Shown piece after piece: positions 27,621 through 35,873 of a DNA stretch of 64,000 nt. The stretch comes from Rhodobacter sp. (lineage in GTDB: Bacteria > Pseudomonadota > Alphaproteobacteria > Rhodobacterales > Rhodobacteraceae). The notes beneath the pieces were generated by a model. It was given only the letters and a program-made list of their open reading frames with translations. It ran no database searches and was not told the DNA's origin. The stretch's first letter is position 1. Each line of letters opens with the position of its first letter. The DNA is taken from assembly GCA_027490955.1 (NCBI GenBank), contig JAIXXB010000023.1, forward strand, positions 124,001 to 188,000, read 5' to 3'. A program made the position numbers and the translations under genes.

Positions 27621-28652
27621 ATGGAACCTGCCGCCCCCATTGGTCGCGGCGCTGCCATTTTCGGCTGCGCGGGCCTGCGCCTGTCCCCGTGGGAGGCAGC
27701 GTTTTTCCGCGACTGCGATCCGCTGGGGTTCATTCTATTTGCCCGTAATGTCGATACGCCTGCGCAAGTGGCCGCATTATGCGCGGATTTGCGCGCCAGC
27801 GTGGGCCGCGATGCGCCTATTTTGATCGATCAAGAAGGCGGCCGTGTGCAACGTCTGCGCGCGCCGCATTGGCGCGAATTTGACCCACCGTTGGACGCAG
27901 CCTTGGCTGCGGGGACAAATGCACCGCACCTATTGGCGCTGCGCGCGCAGCTTATTTGCAGCGAACTTGCCGCCTTGGGCATTGATGCCAATTGCGCGCC
28001 CGTGGCCGATATCGCAGGGCCACAGACACATCCGTTTTTGCGCAACCGCTGTTATGGCACCGATGCGGCGTCCGTGACGCGCGCCGCCCGCGCCGTGGCG
28101 GATGCACATCTGGCCATGGGGCTGCTGCCTGTTATGAAACACCTGCCGGGCCATGGCCGCGCCAGTGCCGATACGCATCACGATTTGCCGCGCGTCACGG
28201 CCAGTTTGGACGATCTGAACGCAACCGATTTCGCCCCTTTCGCCGCCCTGCGCGATTTGCCGATGGCCATGACGGCCCATATCATTTTTGATGCGCTCGA
28301 CAGCGATGCGCCCGCCACCCAATCGCCTGCGGTGATTGACTATATCCGCACCTCCATCGGCTTTGGCGGGCTGCTGTTGACGGATGATTTGAACATGCAG
28401 GCGCTGTCGGGTGATCTTGCCATGCGCACATCCCGCGCGCTGGCCGCAGGCTGCGATATCGCCCTGCATTGCAAGGGCGCGGCCGAAGAAATGGTCATGG
28501 TCGCAGCCGCCGCAGGCGACATGCGCGCGGACACCCGCCGCCGCGCGCAGGCGGCGCTGGCCCGCCGAGGCGCAGGCAAAGCTGTTGACATCGCTGCAAT
28601 CGACGCCGCAGTTTCTGCCTTGACACAGGGCAAGGAGCCGCGCTTTGGCTGA
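27621..28652 (+). CDS. nagZ: Beta-N-acetylhexosaminidase NagZ
   Basis: A 343-aa family 3 glycoside hydrolase that removes N-acetylglucosamine from anhydromuropeptides during cytoplasmic cell-wall recycling. Seen: LIDQEGGRVQRL, the catalytic loop KHLPGHGRASADTHHDLP with the acid/base His-Asp pair, and LLTDDLNMQAL with the nucleophile Asp. The start at 27621 was chosen because upstream residues belong to the SPOR gene frame shadow. It overlaps scpA by 8 bp. Confidence 0.95.
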   Translation: MEPAAPIGRGAAIFGCAGLRLSPWEAAFFRDCDPLGFILFARNVDTPAQVAALCADLRASVGRDAPILIDQEGGRVQRLRAPHWREFDPPLDAALAAGTNAPHLLALRAQLICSELAALGIDANCAPVADIAGPQTHPFLRNRCYGTDAASVTRAARAVADAHLAMGLLPVMKHLPGHGRASADTHHDLPRVTASLDDLNATDFAPFAALRDLPMAMTAHIIFDALDSDAPATQSPAVIDYIRTSIGFGGLLLTDDLNMQALSGDLAMRTSRALAAGCDIALHCKGAAEEMVMVAAAAGDMRADTRRRAQAALARRGAGKAVDIAAIDAAVSALTQGKEPRFG

Positions 28653-29457
28653 AACGGGCGATCCAAGCGATGCAGATCCAGCAGGGTGGGATGGCCTGCC
28701 GTCGGTGCTGGATACGCCTGAAAGCGATGCGCTGATTGTCGATGTCGAAGGGTTTGAAGGCCCGCTGGATTTGCTGCTGTCGCTGTCGCGCACGCAAAAG
28801 GTCGATCTGATGCGCATTTCGGTGCTGCAACTGGCCGAACAATATCTGGTCTTTGTTGAACGCGCCCGCGCGCTGCGGCTGGAACTTGCCGCAGATTACT
28901 TGGTGATGGCGGCATGGCTGGCATATCTTAAATCACGCTTGCTGCTGCCGCCCGACCCTGCGGATGACGGCCCTTCGGCTGCCGATTTGGCGGCGCATCT
29001 AGCCTTTCAATTGGAACGTCTTGCCGCCATGCGCGATGCCTCTGCCAAATTGATGGCACGCGATCAAAAGGGGCGCGATTTTTTCCCGCGCGGTGCGCCC
29101 GAAACTGTCACCCGCCTTGCGCATCGCCGCTTTGATGCCAGTTTGCTGGACTTGATGCGCGCCTATGCGCGGATCAAAACACGCGATGAATTTCGCCCCT
29201 ATGCCTTTGACCGCATTGATGTCTTTACCATGGAAGAGGCACTTGAACGCCTGCGCCGCCTGATTGGCTTTGGCGGAGATTGGGCGGAACTTACCTCTTT
29301 TCTGCCGCAAGGATGGGGCGTCAGCCCGATGCGCCGCCGCGCTGCCCTTGCCGCCCATTTCGCCGCCGCCTTAGAAATGGCCAAGCAGGGCCAAGTCACC
29401 TTGCGCCAAGCCGAGGTCTTTGCGCCCATCCAAATCAGGGCTAAAGACGCGCCATGA
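28645..29457 (+). CDS. scpA: Segregation and condensation protein A
   Basis: A 270-aa kleisin that bridges SMC heads in the chromosome condensation complex. The N-terminal SMC-binding segment is VEGFEGPLDLLLSLSRTQKVDL. LAEQYLVFVERAR and MAAWLAYLKSRLLLP follow, all ScpA signatures. The start is TTG at 28645, inside the nagZ stop region, after AAGGAGCC. No nearer ATG precedes the conserved block. It overlaps scpB by ATGA. Confidence 0.95.
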   Translation: MAETGDPSDADPAGWDGLPSVLDTPESDALIVDVEGFEGPLDLLLSLSRTQKVDLMRISVLQLAEQYLVFVERARALRLELAADYLVMAAWLAYLKSRLLLPPDPADDGPSAADLAAHLAFQLERLAAMRDASAKLMARDQKGRDFFPRGAPETVTRLAHRRFDASLLDLMRAYARIKTRDEFRPYAFDRIDVFTMEEALERLRRLIGFGGDWAELTSFLPQGWGVSPMRRRAALAAHFAAALEMAKQGQVTLRQAEVFAPIQIRAKDAP

Positions 29458-30131
29458 CCGATGATCCAGACCCAGATGACCTGCGCCCAATCACCCGCCC
29501 TGCGCGCGAGGAAACGCTCTTTGCCGCCCCGCCCATGGGCGATCAGGAACGCATGGTAGAGGCAGTTTTGTTCGCCGCAAGCGAGCCTGTCAGCATCGCC
29601 GAACTTGCCAGTCGCATGCCCCATGGCTGTGATCCTGCCGAGGCATTGGCCCATCTGCGCCGCCGATACGAAGGGCGCGGCGTGGCATTGGTGCGGGTGG
29701 GCGATGCTTGGGCCTTTCGCACTGCACCCGATTTGGGATATCTGATGCAAAAAGAGGTGACCGAGACGCGCAAATTGTCGCGCGCGGCCATCGAAACCCT
29801 TGCCATCATCGCCTATCACCAGCCCGTGACCCGCGCCGAGATAGAGGAAATTCGCGGTGTGGCCGTCTCGCGCGGGACGATCGATCAATTGCTGGAAATG
29901 GAATGGATTCGCCTTGGCCGCAGGCGAATGACACCCGGACGGCCAGCCACATTCGTGGTCACCGAAGCTTTCTTGGATCATTTTGGTCTGGAATCTGCCC
30001 GCGATTTGCCGGGCTTGCGCGAATTGCGCGCGGCGGGTCTGCTGGATAACCGCCCCTTACCGGGCAATATCGCGCGGCCAGAAGAGGATGACAGCGAAGA
30101 TATCGGACAATCAGAACTTTTTGAGGAGTAG
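29454..30131 (+). CDS. scpB: Segregation and condensation protein B
   Basis: A 225-aa ScpB that dimerises and binds the ScpA linker. The two winged-helix domains include MVEAVLFAASEPVSIAELASR and ETLAIIAYHQPVTRAEIEEIRG, the latter quoted here as AIIAYHQPVTRAEIEEIRG. GRPATFVVTEAFLDHFGL closes the second domain. Overlap with scpA shows coupled translation. A 69-aa gene follows 4 bp later. Confidence 0.95.
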   Translation: MTDDPDPDDLRPITRPAREETLFAAPPMGDQERMVEAVLFAASEPVSIAELASRMPHGCDPAEALAHLRRRYEGRGVALVRVGDAWAFRTAPDLGYLMQKEVTETRKLSRAAIETLAIIAYHQPVTRAEIEEIRGVAVSRGTIDQLLEMEWIRLGRRRMTPGRPATFVVTEAFLDHFGLESARDLPGLRELRAAGLLDNRPLPGNIARPEEDDSEDIGQSELFEE

Positions 30132-30135
30132 CGCA

Positions 30136-30345
30136 ATGGATGTTAACCGACTGATCAGCATGTTCATGAGCATATTCATGAAAAAAATCGTCAATATCGC
30201 CGTCAACAAAGGTGTTGAATACGCCGCATCGCGCGGCAAGCCAGAGGCCGCGATGACCGATGCCGAACGCGCACAGGCCCAAGCGGGCCGCGAGATGGCC
30301 GCGCGCAGCAAGCAAATCCGCGCGGCAACACGGCGCTTCTTCTAA
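30136..30345 (+). CDS. Small conserved basic protein, 69 aa, after scpB
   Basis: A 69-aa protein starting MDVNRLISMFMSIFMKKIVN. The first ~25 residues are hydrophobic and amphipathic; the rest is charged and ends in ARSKQIRAATRRFF. The start follows GAGGAG within the scpB stop region. Similar short proteins (Met-rich start, SRGKP motif) occur after scpB in relatives as I recall. It is not TatA, which often follows scpB in alphaproteobacteria: the TatA FG hinge is missing. Function unknown. Confidence 0.7.
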   Translation: MDVNRLISMFMSIFMKKIVNIAVNKGVEYAASRGKPEAAMTDAERAQAQAGREMAARSKQIRAATRRFF

Positions 30346-30424
30346 CCCAAACACGCCCGCGCCCCACCCAAAGACGCACGCATGATTTCATACTGCAAAG
30401 GCAGGGCTACGACAGCGCCTGCAC

Positions 30425-30483
30425 CCTTCTTCTTTTTCCAAATATCCTCGGGGGGAGCGCAGCGTGGGGGGGCGAGCCCCCCC
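30425..30483 (-). repeat. 3' composite element, copy 3 (after the corrinoid methyltransferase)
   Basis: On the minus strand, 8 bp after the methyltransferase stop: seven G-C pairs GGGGGGGC/GCCCCCCC (30466-30483), CGCTGCGCT, six C, then AGGATATTTGG and AAAAAGAAGAAG. On the plus strand the same hairpin is followed by GTTTT and could also end the scpB operon. Confidence 0.85.
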
Positions 30484-30491
30484 GTTTTGCC

Positions 30492-31472
30492 TTATTCGCG
30501 CGAACGGCGTCCACCCCTGCGACCTGACGTTGCCGCAGAGGCCGCAGCAGAGGCTTCGGCAAATGTAGCCCCTGCTTCGACCGCCTCTAGAACGCGGGCA
30601 AAGCGGATCCATTCCCCGCCATTAGCATCATGGTTCATCAGCATATTGGCGGCGCGGATCGCCTCCATTTCCACCTGACGCACGGGGTTCATAATGGCGC
30701 TGGTCATGCCCGCGCCAATGGCCATGGGCAAAAAGGCCGCATTGATTCCGTGGCGATGGGGCAGGCCAAAGCTGATGTTGGATGCGCCGCAGGTCGTGTT
30801 CACACCCAATTCTTCGCGCAGGCGGCGCACAAGGGCAAAAACCTGCTGGCCCGCCGTGGCCATGGCCCCAATGGGCATCACCAAAGGGTCAACCACGATA
30901 TCATGCGCGGGAATCCCAAAATCTGCCGCGCGCTGCACGATCTTTTTGGCTACGGCAAAGCGCACGTCAGGGTCTTGGGAAATGCCCGTGTCATCGTTGG
31001 AAATGGCCACCACTGGCACACTATACTTCTTGACCAAGGGCAACACCAATTCCAGACGCTCTTCCTCGCCCGTCACAGAATTGAGCAGGGGGCGGCCCTC
31101 GCAGGCCATCAACCCTGCCTCTAGCGCACCAGGAACCGAACTGTCGATACACAAGGGCACATCGACCACGCCTTGAATGCGCGAAATCAAGTCACGCATC
31201 AGGGGCGGCTCGACAAAGTTATTGTCGGCATAGCGCGGGTCTTCTGCCATTTTATTGGTAAAGACGGCCCCCGAATTCACATCCAAAACAGTTGCCCCGC
31301 AGGCCACCTGTTCCAGCGCATCGCGCAGAACCGTGTCGAAATTGCCCGCCTCCAGTTCGGCCGCCAATTTCTTGCGGCCCGTTGGGTTGATCCGTTCGCC
31401 AATCACGCAAAAGGGTTCGTCAAAACCGATCACCACGGTTTTGGTTTTTGATTCGATCACAGTGCGCGTCAT
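30492..31472 (-). CDS. Methyltetrahydrofolate:corrinoid methyltransferase
   Basis: A 326-aa pterin-binding TIM-barrel protein of the dihydropteroate synthase/MetH-folate-domain family. Seen: FCVIGERINPTGRKKLAAEL for pterin binding, ATVLDVNSGAV, LCIDSSVPGALEAGL and LLNSVTGEEERLELVLPLV. It transfers a methyl group between a corrinoid protein and tetrahydrofolate. The C-terminus (from about 305) is a low-complexity Ala/Arg tail. MTHFR-like and 'virulence factor' genes lie upstream on the same strand, a set seen in Rhodobacteraceae one-carbon clusters. No corrinoid protein or MttB gene is nearby. Confidence 0.9.
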   Translation of the reverse strand: MTRTVIESKTKTVVIGFDEPFCVIGERINPTGRKKLAAELEAGNFDTVLRDALEQVACGATVLDVNSGAVFTNKMAEDPRYADNNFVEPPLMRDLISRIQGVVDVPLCIDSSVPGALEAGLMACEGRPLLNSVTGEEERLELVLPLVKKYSVPVVAISNDDTGISQDPDVRFAVAKKIVQRAADFGIPAHDIVVDPLVMPIGAMATAGQQVFALVRRLREELGVNTTCGASNISFGLPHRHGINAAFLPMAIGAGMTSAIMNPVRQVEMEAIRAANMLMNHDANGGEWIRFARVLEAVEAGATFAEASAAASAATSGRRGGRRSRE

Positions 31473-31487
31473 GGCGTCTCCTTTAGG

Positions 31488-32396
31488 TTACTGGGCGGGC
31501 TGGCAGGCAGGCCCGCCATTTTCCGCCGCCCAAGTGGCATTGGTCTTAATCCCGCCTAGCGGGAAAAAGTGCACTTGTTCAATGGCGAAATTGGGATTTT
31601 TGGCTTTGTGGGCTGCAAGGCCCGCAATCACCTCGTCAGGGTTATAGGGCAGCAGCAGTTTGGTCACATCCATCGCGCGTTTTTGCAAAACGCGCAGCGA
31701 TGGGCCCACACCGCAGGCAATGGCAAATTTGATCAGCGTTTGCAGTTTGGCTGGCCCTGCAATGCCAATATGCACAGGCAGGCCCACGCCTTCATCCGAC
31801 AGGCGTTGGACCCAGTCGATCACGGGCTGCGCCTCAAAGCAGAACTGGGTCGCCATCGCCATTTTCGCGTCGCTGCGCTGGGAAAACGCATATTTCCACC
31901 GCGCGGCTTCCATCACAGCGCGGTCAGACCCGTCTGGATCGATGTCTTTGTTGCCTTCGGGATGGCCTGCCACATGCAGGCGTTCAAACCCTTCAAAGGC
32001 CCCTGATTCGAGCAGTTGCATCGACGTGGCATAATCACCCACAGGGGCGGGCACACCGCCTGCAAGCAGCAAGGCCTCGCGCACGCCCACATCTTTGTAG
32101 CGCGCCACCCAATCGCCCAGCGTTGCGCGATCTTTTATGATGCGCGCGGGGAAATGCGGCATCACAGTATAGCCCTCGCCCACAATCCGCGCGGCGGTGG
32201 CCAGCATATCCTCGATCGGGGTGCCTTCGATATGGGCAATGTAAACCCGCGTGCCCTTTGGCAAAATCTCGCGGAAGTTTTCGACCTTTTCGGCCGTGCG
32301 CGGCATCACCTCGATGGAATAGCCCGCCAGAAACGCCTCGACTTCGGCGTTTTGCGCGCGCGGTGCGCTATCGGTTTTGAAATTGAACAATGCCAT
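31488..32396 (-). CDS. Methylenetetrahydrofolate reductase family protein
   Basis: A 302-aa MetF-like TIM-barrel flavoprotein: SIEVMPRTAEKVENFREILP, TRVYIAHIEGTPIEDML, VMPHFPARIIKD, MQLLESGAFEGF and FPLGGIKTNATWAAE. It diverges from housekeeping MetF and fits the branch found beside corrinoid methyltransferases, where it would oxidise methyl-THF to methylene-THF. The start at 32396 has GGGGGA at good spacing; ATG at 32402 is too close to it. It lies 15 bp before the methyltransferase gene. Confidence 0.85.
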   Translation of the reverse strand: MALFNFKTDSAPRAQNAEVEAFLAGYSIEVMPRTAEKVENFREILPKGTRVYIAHIEGTPIEDMLATAARIVGEGYTVMPHFPARIIKDRATLGDWVARYKDVGVREALLLAGGVPAPVGDYATSMQLLESGAFEGFERLHVAGHPEGNKDIDPDGSDRAVMEAARWKYAFSQRSDAKMAMATQFCFEAQPVIDWVQRLSDEGVGLPVHIGIAGPAKLQTLIKFAIACGVGPSLRVLQKRAMDVTKLLLPYNPDEVIAGLAAHKAKNPNFAIEQVHFFPLGGIKTNATWAAENGGPACQPAQ

Positions 32397-32418
32397 GGCC
32401 ATTTCCCCCAGAAATCTA

Positions 32419-32727
32419 TCAGCTTTGCGGTGTTTCCCAGCCGTCATTGGCGATCAGCACCTTAATGCGGTCGGTATCATAGGCAGCGTCCAAACGCGCC
32501 GCCTCGGCGCGGGCCACATCTTCGGATTCGCCGCTAACCTCATAGGCGGGGGCTTTGCGCCATTCCGCCAAATAGGCATCGGCATCTTTTGCACCGATTT
32601 TCATCGCGCAGCGGTCGATTGCCTGCTCAAACCGTTCAGGAAGCTGCACTTTCGAGGCGCTGCGCCCTTTTCCCACGATCACCTGCGCGGGAATATCGCG
32701 CCAGTAAACCACCACCACATCTGCCAT
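32419..32727 (-). CDS. 'Virulence factor' family protein (PF13769-like)
   Basis: A 102-aa soluble protein with VVVYWRDIPAQVIVGKGRSA, LPERFEQAIDRCAMKIGAKD and AYLAEWRKAPAY. I recognise it as the conserved family annotated 'virulence factor', which in Rhodobacteraceae precedes the MTHFR-like gene of one-carbon clusters. Despite the name no virulence role is known; the placement suggests a part in corrinoid/folate methyl transfer. First gene of the three-gene operon, with AGGGGGC before its start. Confidence 0.8.
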   Translation of the reverse strand: MADVVVVYWRDIPAQVIVGKGRSASKVQLPERFEQAIDRCAMKIGAKDADAYLAEWRKAPAYEVSGESEDVARAEAARLDAAYDTDRIKVLIANDGWETPQS

Positions 32728-32890
32728 GTCTGCCCCCTAAGCTGCCCGCATCTAAGCATCAATCGCGCGCGGGCATAGCAGGATTTCGACCAAAGCCATA
32801 GCGCTTGCGACGCAGACCTGTCGCTTTTCGTCCCCTAGACAGGCCATGCGAAGCGGGTTACCCTTGTCTCAACCACAGATGGAGGGCGAC

Positions 32891-34030
32891 ATGACGCCCA
32901 CGCGTCCCCAAGGGGCGGACGCACCGCAAAGCGTGATCGAAGCGGCGCAAGCCGCGTATCCGCCAGCGCCAACGCCTGCCCCGCCTATGCCCGCTTCGGG
33001 GCAGCTTTATGCTGCGGTCGATTTGGGCACAAATTCGTGCCGTATGCTGATTGCCCAGCCAAAGGGCAGTCAGTTTGTTATATTGGACAGTTTTTCCAAG
33101 ACCGTGCAGCTTGGCGCGGGGCTAGAGGCATCTGGCCGCCTGTCGCGCGCCTCGATGCAGCGCACCATGCAAGCGCTGCGCATTTGCCAAAAGAAAATGG
33201 AGGCGCTGGGCGTCTCCAAAATGCGCCTTGTTGCCACCGAGGCATGCCGGCGCGCCCGCAATGGGCGTGATTTCATGCGGCAGATCAAACGCGAAACGGG
33301 CCTATATTTCGAGATTATCAAGGCCGAGGAGGAGGCGCGGCTGGCGGTGATTTCCTGTGCGCCTTTGGTCTTGCCCGATACCGAACAATTGTTGGTGGTC
33401 GATATTGGCGGCGGGTCCACCGAATTGGTTTGGGTGGATATCTCTGCCGTTGCACCCGCACAGCGCGCGCAATCAATCATGCGGCTGCATTCGGGATTTG
33501 GCGCGCAGGCACAGGGCGGCGCGCGGGTGGTGGATTGGATTTCCATTCCCTTGGGCGTGGCCACGCTGAAAGATCAATTTCACGATGTCGAAGATGATGG
33601 TGCGCGCTTTGCCCTGATGAGTTGGTTTTTCGAAGAACAGCTTGCCAATTTCTCGCCCTATAATTCGGCCCAAGCGCGGGCGGGTTTTCAGATTATTGGC
33701 ACATCGGGCACAGTGACGACAGTGGCCGCTTCGTTCCTTGGCCTCAAACGCTATGACCGCGCCAAGGTGGATGGGCTGCATATGACTTCGGATCAGATTC
33801 ATTCGGTGATCCGCGAATATCTGACCCTTGGGCCCGAAGGTCGCAGGCGCGATCCGCGCATTGGGCGCGATCGGCACACATTGATTATGTCGGGGGCGGC
33901 TATCCTTCAGGCGCTGATGCGGATATGGCCTACAGATAAGCTATCCGTGGCAGATCGCGGCCTGCGCGAAGGGCTGCTTTATGCGCAAATGAGCGCGGAT
34001 GGCGTGTTAGAGGATGGGCCATTTCTATGA
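32891..34030 (+). CDS. Ppx/GppA phosphatase family protein
   Basis: A 379-aa ASKHA-fold phosphatase acting on polyphosphate or pppGpp. Phosphate-binding motifs are [13 protein letters not shown] (after a Pro/Ala-rich N-terminal extension of about 40 residues) and [27 protein letters not shown] and [14 protein letters not shown] are further hallmarks. The HD domain of longer GppA/Ppx proteins is absent, as in other short alphaproteobacterial members. The ATG at 32891 follows GGAGGGCGAC. It overlaps rlmE by ATGA. Confidence 0.9.
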   Translation: MTPTRPQGADAPQSVIEAAQAAYPPAPTPAPPMPASGQLYAAVDLGTNSCRMLIAQPKGSQFVILDSFSKTVQLGAGLEASGRLSRASMQRTMQALRICQKKMEALGVSKMRLVATEACRRARNGRDFMRQIKRETGLYFEIIKAEEEARLAVISCAPLVLPDTEQLLVVDIGGGSTELVWVDISAVAPAQRAQSIMRLHSGFGAQAQGGARVVDWISIPLGVATLKDQFHDVEDDGARFALMSWFFEEQLANFSPYNSAQARAGFQIIGTSGTVTTVAASFLGLKRYDRAKVDGLHMTSDQIHSVIREYLTLGPEGRRRDPRIGRDRHTLIMSGAAILQALMRIWPTDKLSVADRGLREGLLYAQMSADGVLEDGPFL

Positions 34031-34785
34031 CCGACAACAAAGGCGAAAAGAACACATCAGGGCGCGGGCAACGCGATTTGCGTGTGCGGGTGAAAACCGC
34101 CAAGGGGCGCAAGTTGTCGTCGACGCTGTGGTTAGAGCGCCAGTTGAATGACCCTTATGTCCAGCGCGCCAAGAAAGAAGGCTTTCGTGGGCGCGCGGCC
34201 TATAAGATCATGGAATTGGATGATAAATATGGCTTTTTGAAACCTGGCGCGCGGGTGGTGGATTTGGGCTGTGCGCCGGGCGGGTGGTGCCAAGTCGCCG
34301 TGCCCCGCGTGAATGCGCTGGGGGATCGGGCCAATAAGCCCATTGGCACGATCTTGGGCATTGATCTGCAACAGGTCGAGCCGATTGCAGGCTGTCAGCT
34401 GCACCAGTTGGATTTTCTGGAAGATGGCGCAGAAGATAAGGTCAAAGAATGGTTAGGCGGGCGGGCCGATGTTGTGATGTCTGATATGGCCGCAGCAGCA
34501 TCGGGGCATAAGGGAACCGACCATTTGCGCATCATCGCCTTGATCGAGGCGGCGCTGGCCTTTGCCTTTGACGTGCTAGATGACGGCGGCACATTTGTTG
34601 CCAAAGTTTTGGCTGGGGGCGCAGAAAATGAAATGCAGGCCCAGCTGAAACGCGCTTTTACCAAAGTGGTCAACGTCAAACCACCCGCATCGCGCGCCGA
34701 TAGTTCCGAAAAATTTGTGGTCGCCATGGGCTTTCGCGGCCGCGCTTTTGCGCCCCAACCCGATTCGCGCGATGGGGCGATTTAG
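34027..34785 (+). CDS. rlmE: 23S rRNA 2'-O-methyltransferase RlmE (FtsJ/RrmJ)
   Basis: A 252-aa SAM-dependent enzyme that methylates U2552 of 23S rRNA. Seen: [20 protein letters not shown] with a catalytic Lys, SAM motif [16 protein letters not shown], catalytic Asp in [18 protein letters not shown], and catalytic Lys in [10 protein letters not shown] basic N-terminal extension of about 35 residues is typical of alphaproteobacterial members. It is coupled to the phosphatase gene and followed by a 3' element copy. Confidence 0.96.
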   Translation: MTDNKGEKNTSGRGQRDLRVRVKTAKGRKLSSTLWLERQLNDPYVQRAKKEGFRGRAAYKIMELDDKYGFLKPGARVVDLGCAPGGWCQVAVPRVNALGDRANKPIGTILGIDLQQVEPIAGCQLHQLDFLEDGAEDKVKEWLGGRADVVMSDMAAAASGHKGTDHLRIIALIEAALAFAFDVLDDGGTFVAKVLAGGAENEMQAQLKRAFTKVVNVKPPASRADSSEKFVVAMGFRGRAFAPQPDSRDGAI

Positions 34786-34792
34786 GGCAAAA

Positions 34793-34857
34793 GGGGGGCT
34801 TATGCAGCCCCCCACGCTGCGCTTCCCCCCGCAGGATATTTGGAAAAAGAAGAAGGC
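34793..34857 (+). repeat. 3' composite element, copy 4 (after rlmE)
   Basis: Starts 7 bp after the rlmE stop: GGGGGGCT/AGCCCCCC with loop TATGC (34793-34813), CGCTGCGCTT, six C, then AGGATATTTGG and AAAAAGAAGAAGG. Confidence 0.85.
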
Positions 34858-34921
34858 TTACTGCACCAATTCGAGGCCAAAGGCGCCCGCAGAGCGCGGC
34901 AAGGCAGATGCTTAAACGGGT

Positions 34922-35503
34922 TCAGCCGCCCCAGTGGCGGACGGACCCGCAGTCCATATGGACAAAGTTTGATCGGCTGTAGCGGCCAACCCCGCCCGCG
35001 CCGCAGGCTTCCGCGGCTTTGGCAAGCTCTCGCATGCTGCGCGATTGCAGGCGCAAATCGGCGGCTTGTCCGCGCATATGCAGCGAATTGCGCGCAACCC
35101 CGCGCGAATGTTCCCGCAGCATCGCGTTGGTTTCTGGGCTGCGATAGCCCGAAAGCAGCATATAGGCCTCATCCGCGCCCGTCAGGCGATGTGCGGCTGC
35201 CATGATGTCAAAGTTGTGCGGATCCATCTTGACCGCTTTGTCATTGCGCCAATCGCGCATAAAATAGTTAATCTCTTTCAGCACTTGCGGGATATATTCA
35301 CCCTCTATCCAGTAGATCGCATCAAGGCTTTCGCCCGTGCGTCCCGAATACATGCGAAGGCGGCGGATATCACCCGCGCCGCGCAGCAAACCAAAGGCAT
35401 TGGCATAGGTTGGGGCGGCAACCACTGTGGTGGCGGCGAAAATCCCCAAAAGCTTGCGCCGCGAGATCAGCGAGCCATTCGATGCGGTGTTATCATCAGT
35501 CAT
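34922..35503 (-). CDS. DUF882 (YcbK-like) Tat-exported peptidase M15 family protein
   Basis: A 193-aa protein with a twin-arginine signal (ISRRKLLGIFAATTVV, cleavage near ANAFG). The catalytic zinc fold includes LLSGYRSPETNAML, NSLHMRGQAADLRL and SNFVHMDCG, with the expected His and Asp ligands of the D,D-/L,D-carboxypeptidase M15A/DUF882 group. It probably trims peptidoglycan peptides in the periplasm. It is divergent from an L,D-transpeptidase across 370 bp, supporting a cell-wall role. Confidence 0.9.
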   Translation of the reverse strand: MTDDNTASNGSLISRRKLLGIFAATTVVAAPTYANAFGLLRGAGDIRRLRMYSGRTGESLDAIYWIEGEYIPQVLKEINYFMRDWRNDKAVKMDPHNFDIMAAAHRLTGADEAYMLLSGYRSPETNAMLREHSRGVARNSLHMRGQAADLRLQSRSMRELAKAAEACGAGGVGRYSRSNFVHMDCGSVRHWGG

Positions 35504-35873
35504 TCTAACCTGTATCCCGTGGTCTTCGACCGCTTATCGCTGCGATCTTGGGTGCGCTGCATTTACGCCTTGTTAACGAATGCCACAAAGATATGGCATA
35601 ACTATGGCAAAGCACAAAGCACTCAATCGGCTAGCAAAGGGCAGTTTAGCAGCGATCGGCGAAAAATTGCTGAACGCATCCGCGGCCCATCTCGGATGGG
35701 TAAATTGCAAGGCATTTTTCTGCGCTGCTCTGGCCAGACCCCAAAAGCGGTGTATCTTTGCCCCAGTGCTACCAAATATGCGAATTTTGTGGCGTTTCAC
35801 GCAGCTTTGACTTGCCCATTGCCTTTGGGTGCGGCACAGTTTTTCAAAGAAAACATCATTTCGAGGATCTCCT
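35504..35873. promoter_or_regulatory. 370-bp divergent intergenic region between DUF882 and L,D-transpeptidase genes
   Basis: No convincing gene lies here. It contains TGCCA-N8-TGGCA (35581-35598), whose right arm ATGGCA is repeated 11 bp later (35604-35609), a possible operator, and AT-richer sequence at both ends suited to divergent promoters. The GAGGAT ribosome binding site of the transpeptidase lies at 35863-35868. Confidence 0.5.

Noticed and set aside
32419..32727. Virulence function for the 'virulence factor' family protein
   Set aside because: The name is inherited annotation; context is one-carbon metabolism and nothing in the sequence indicates a toxin or effector.
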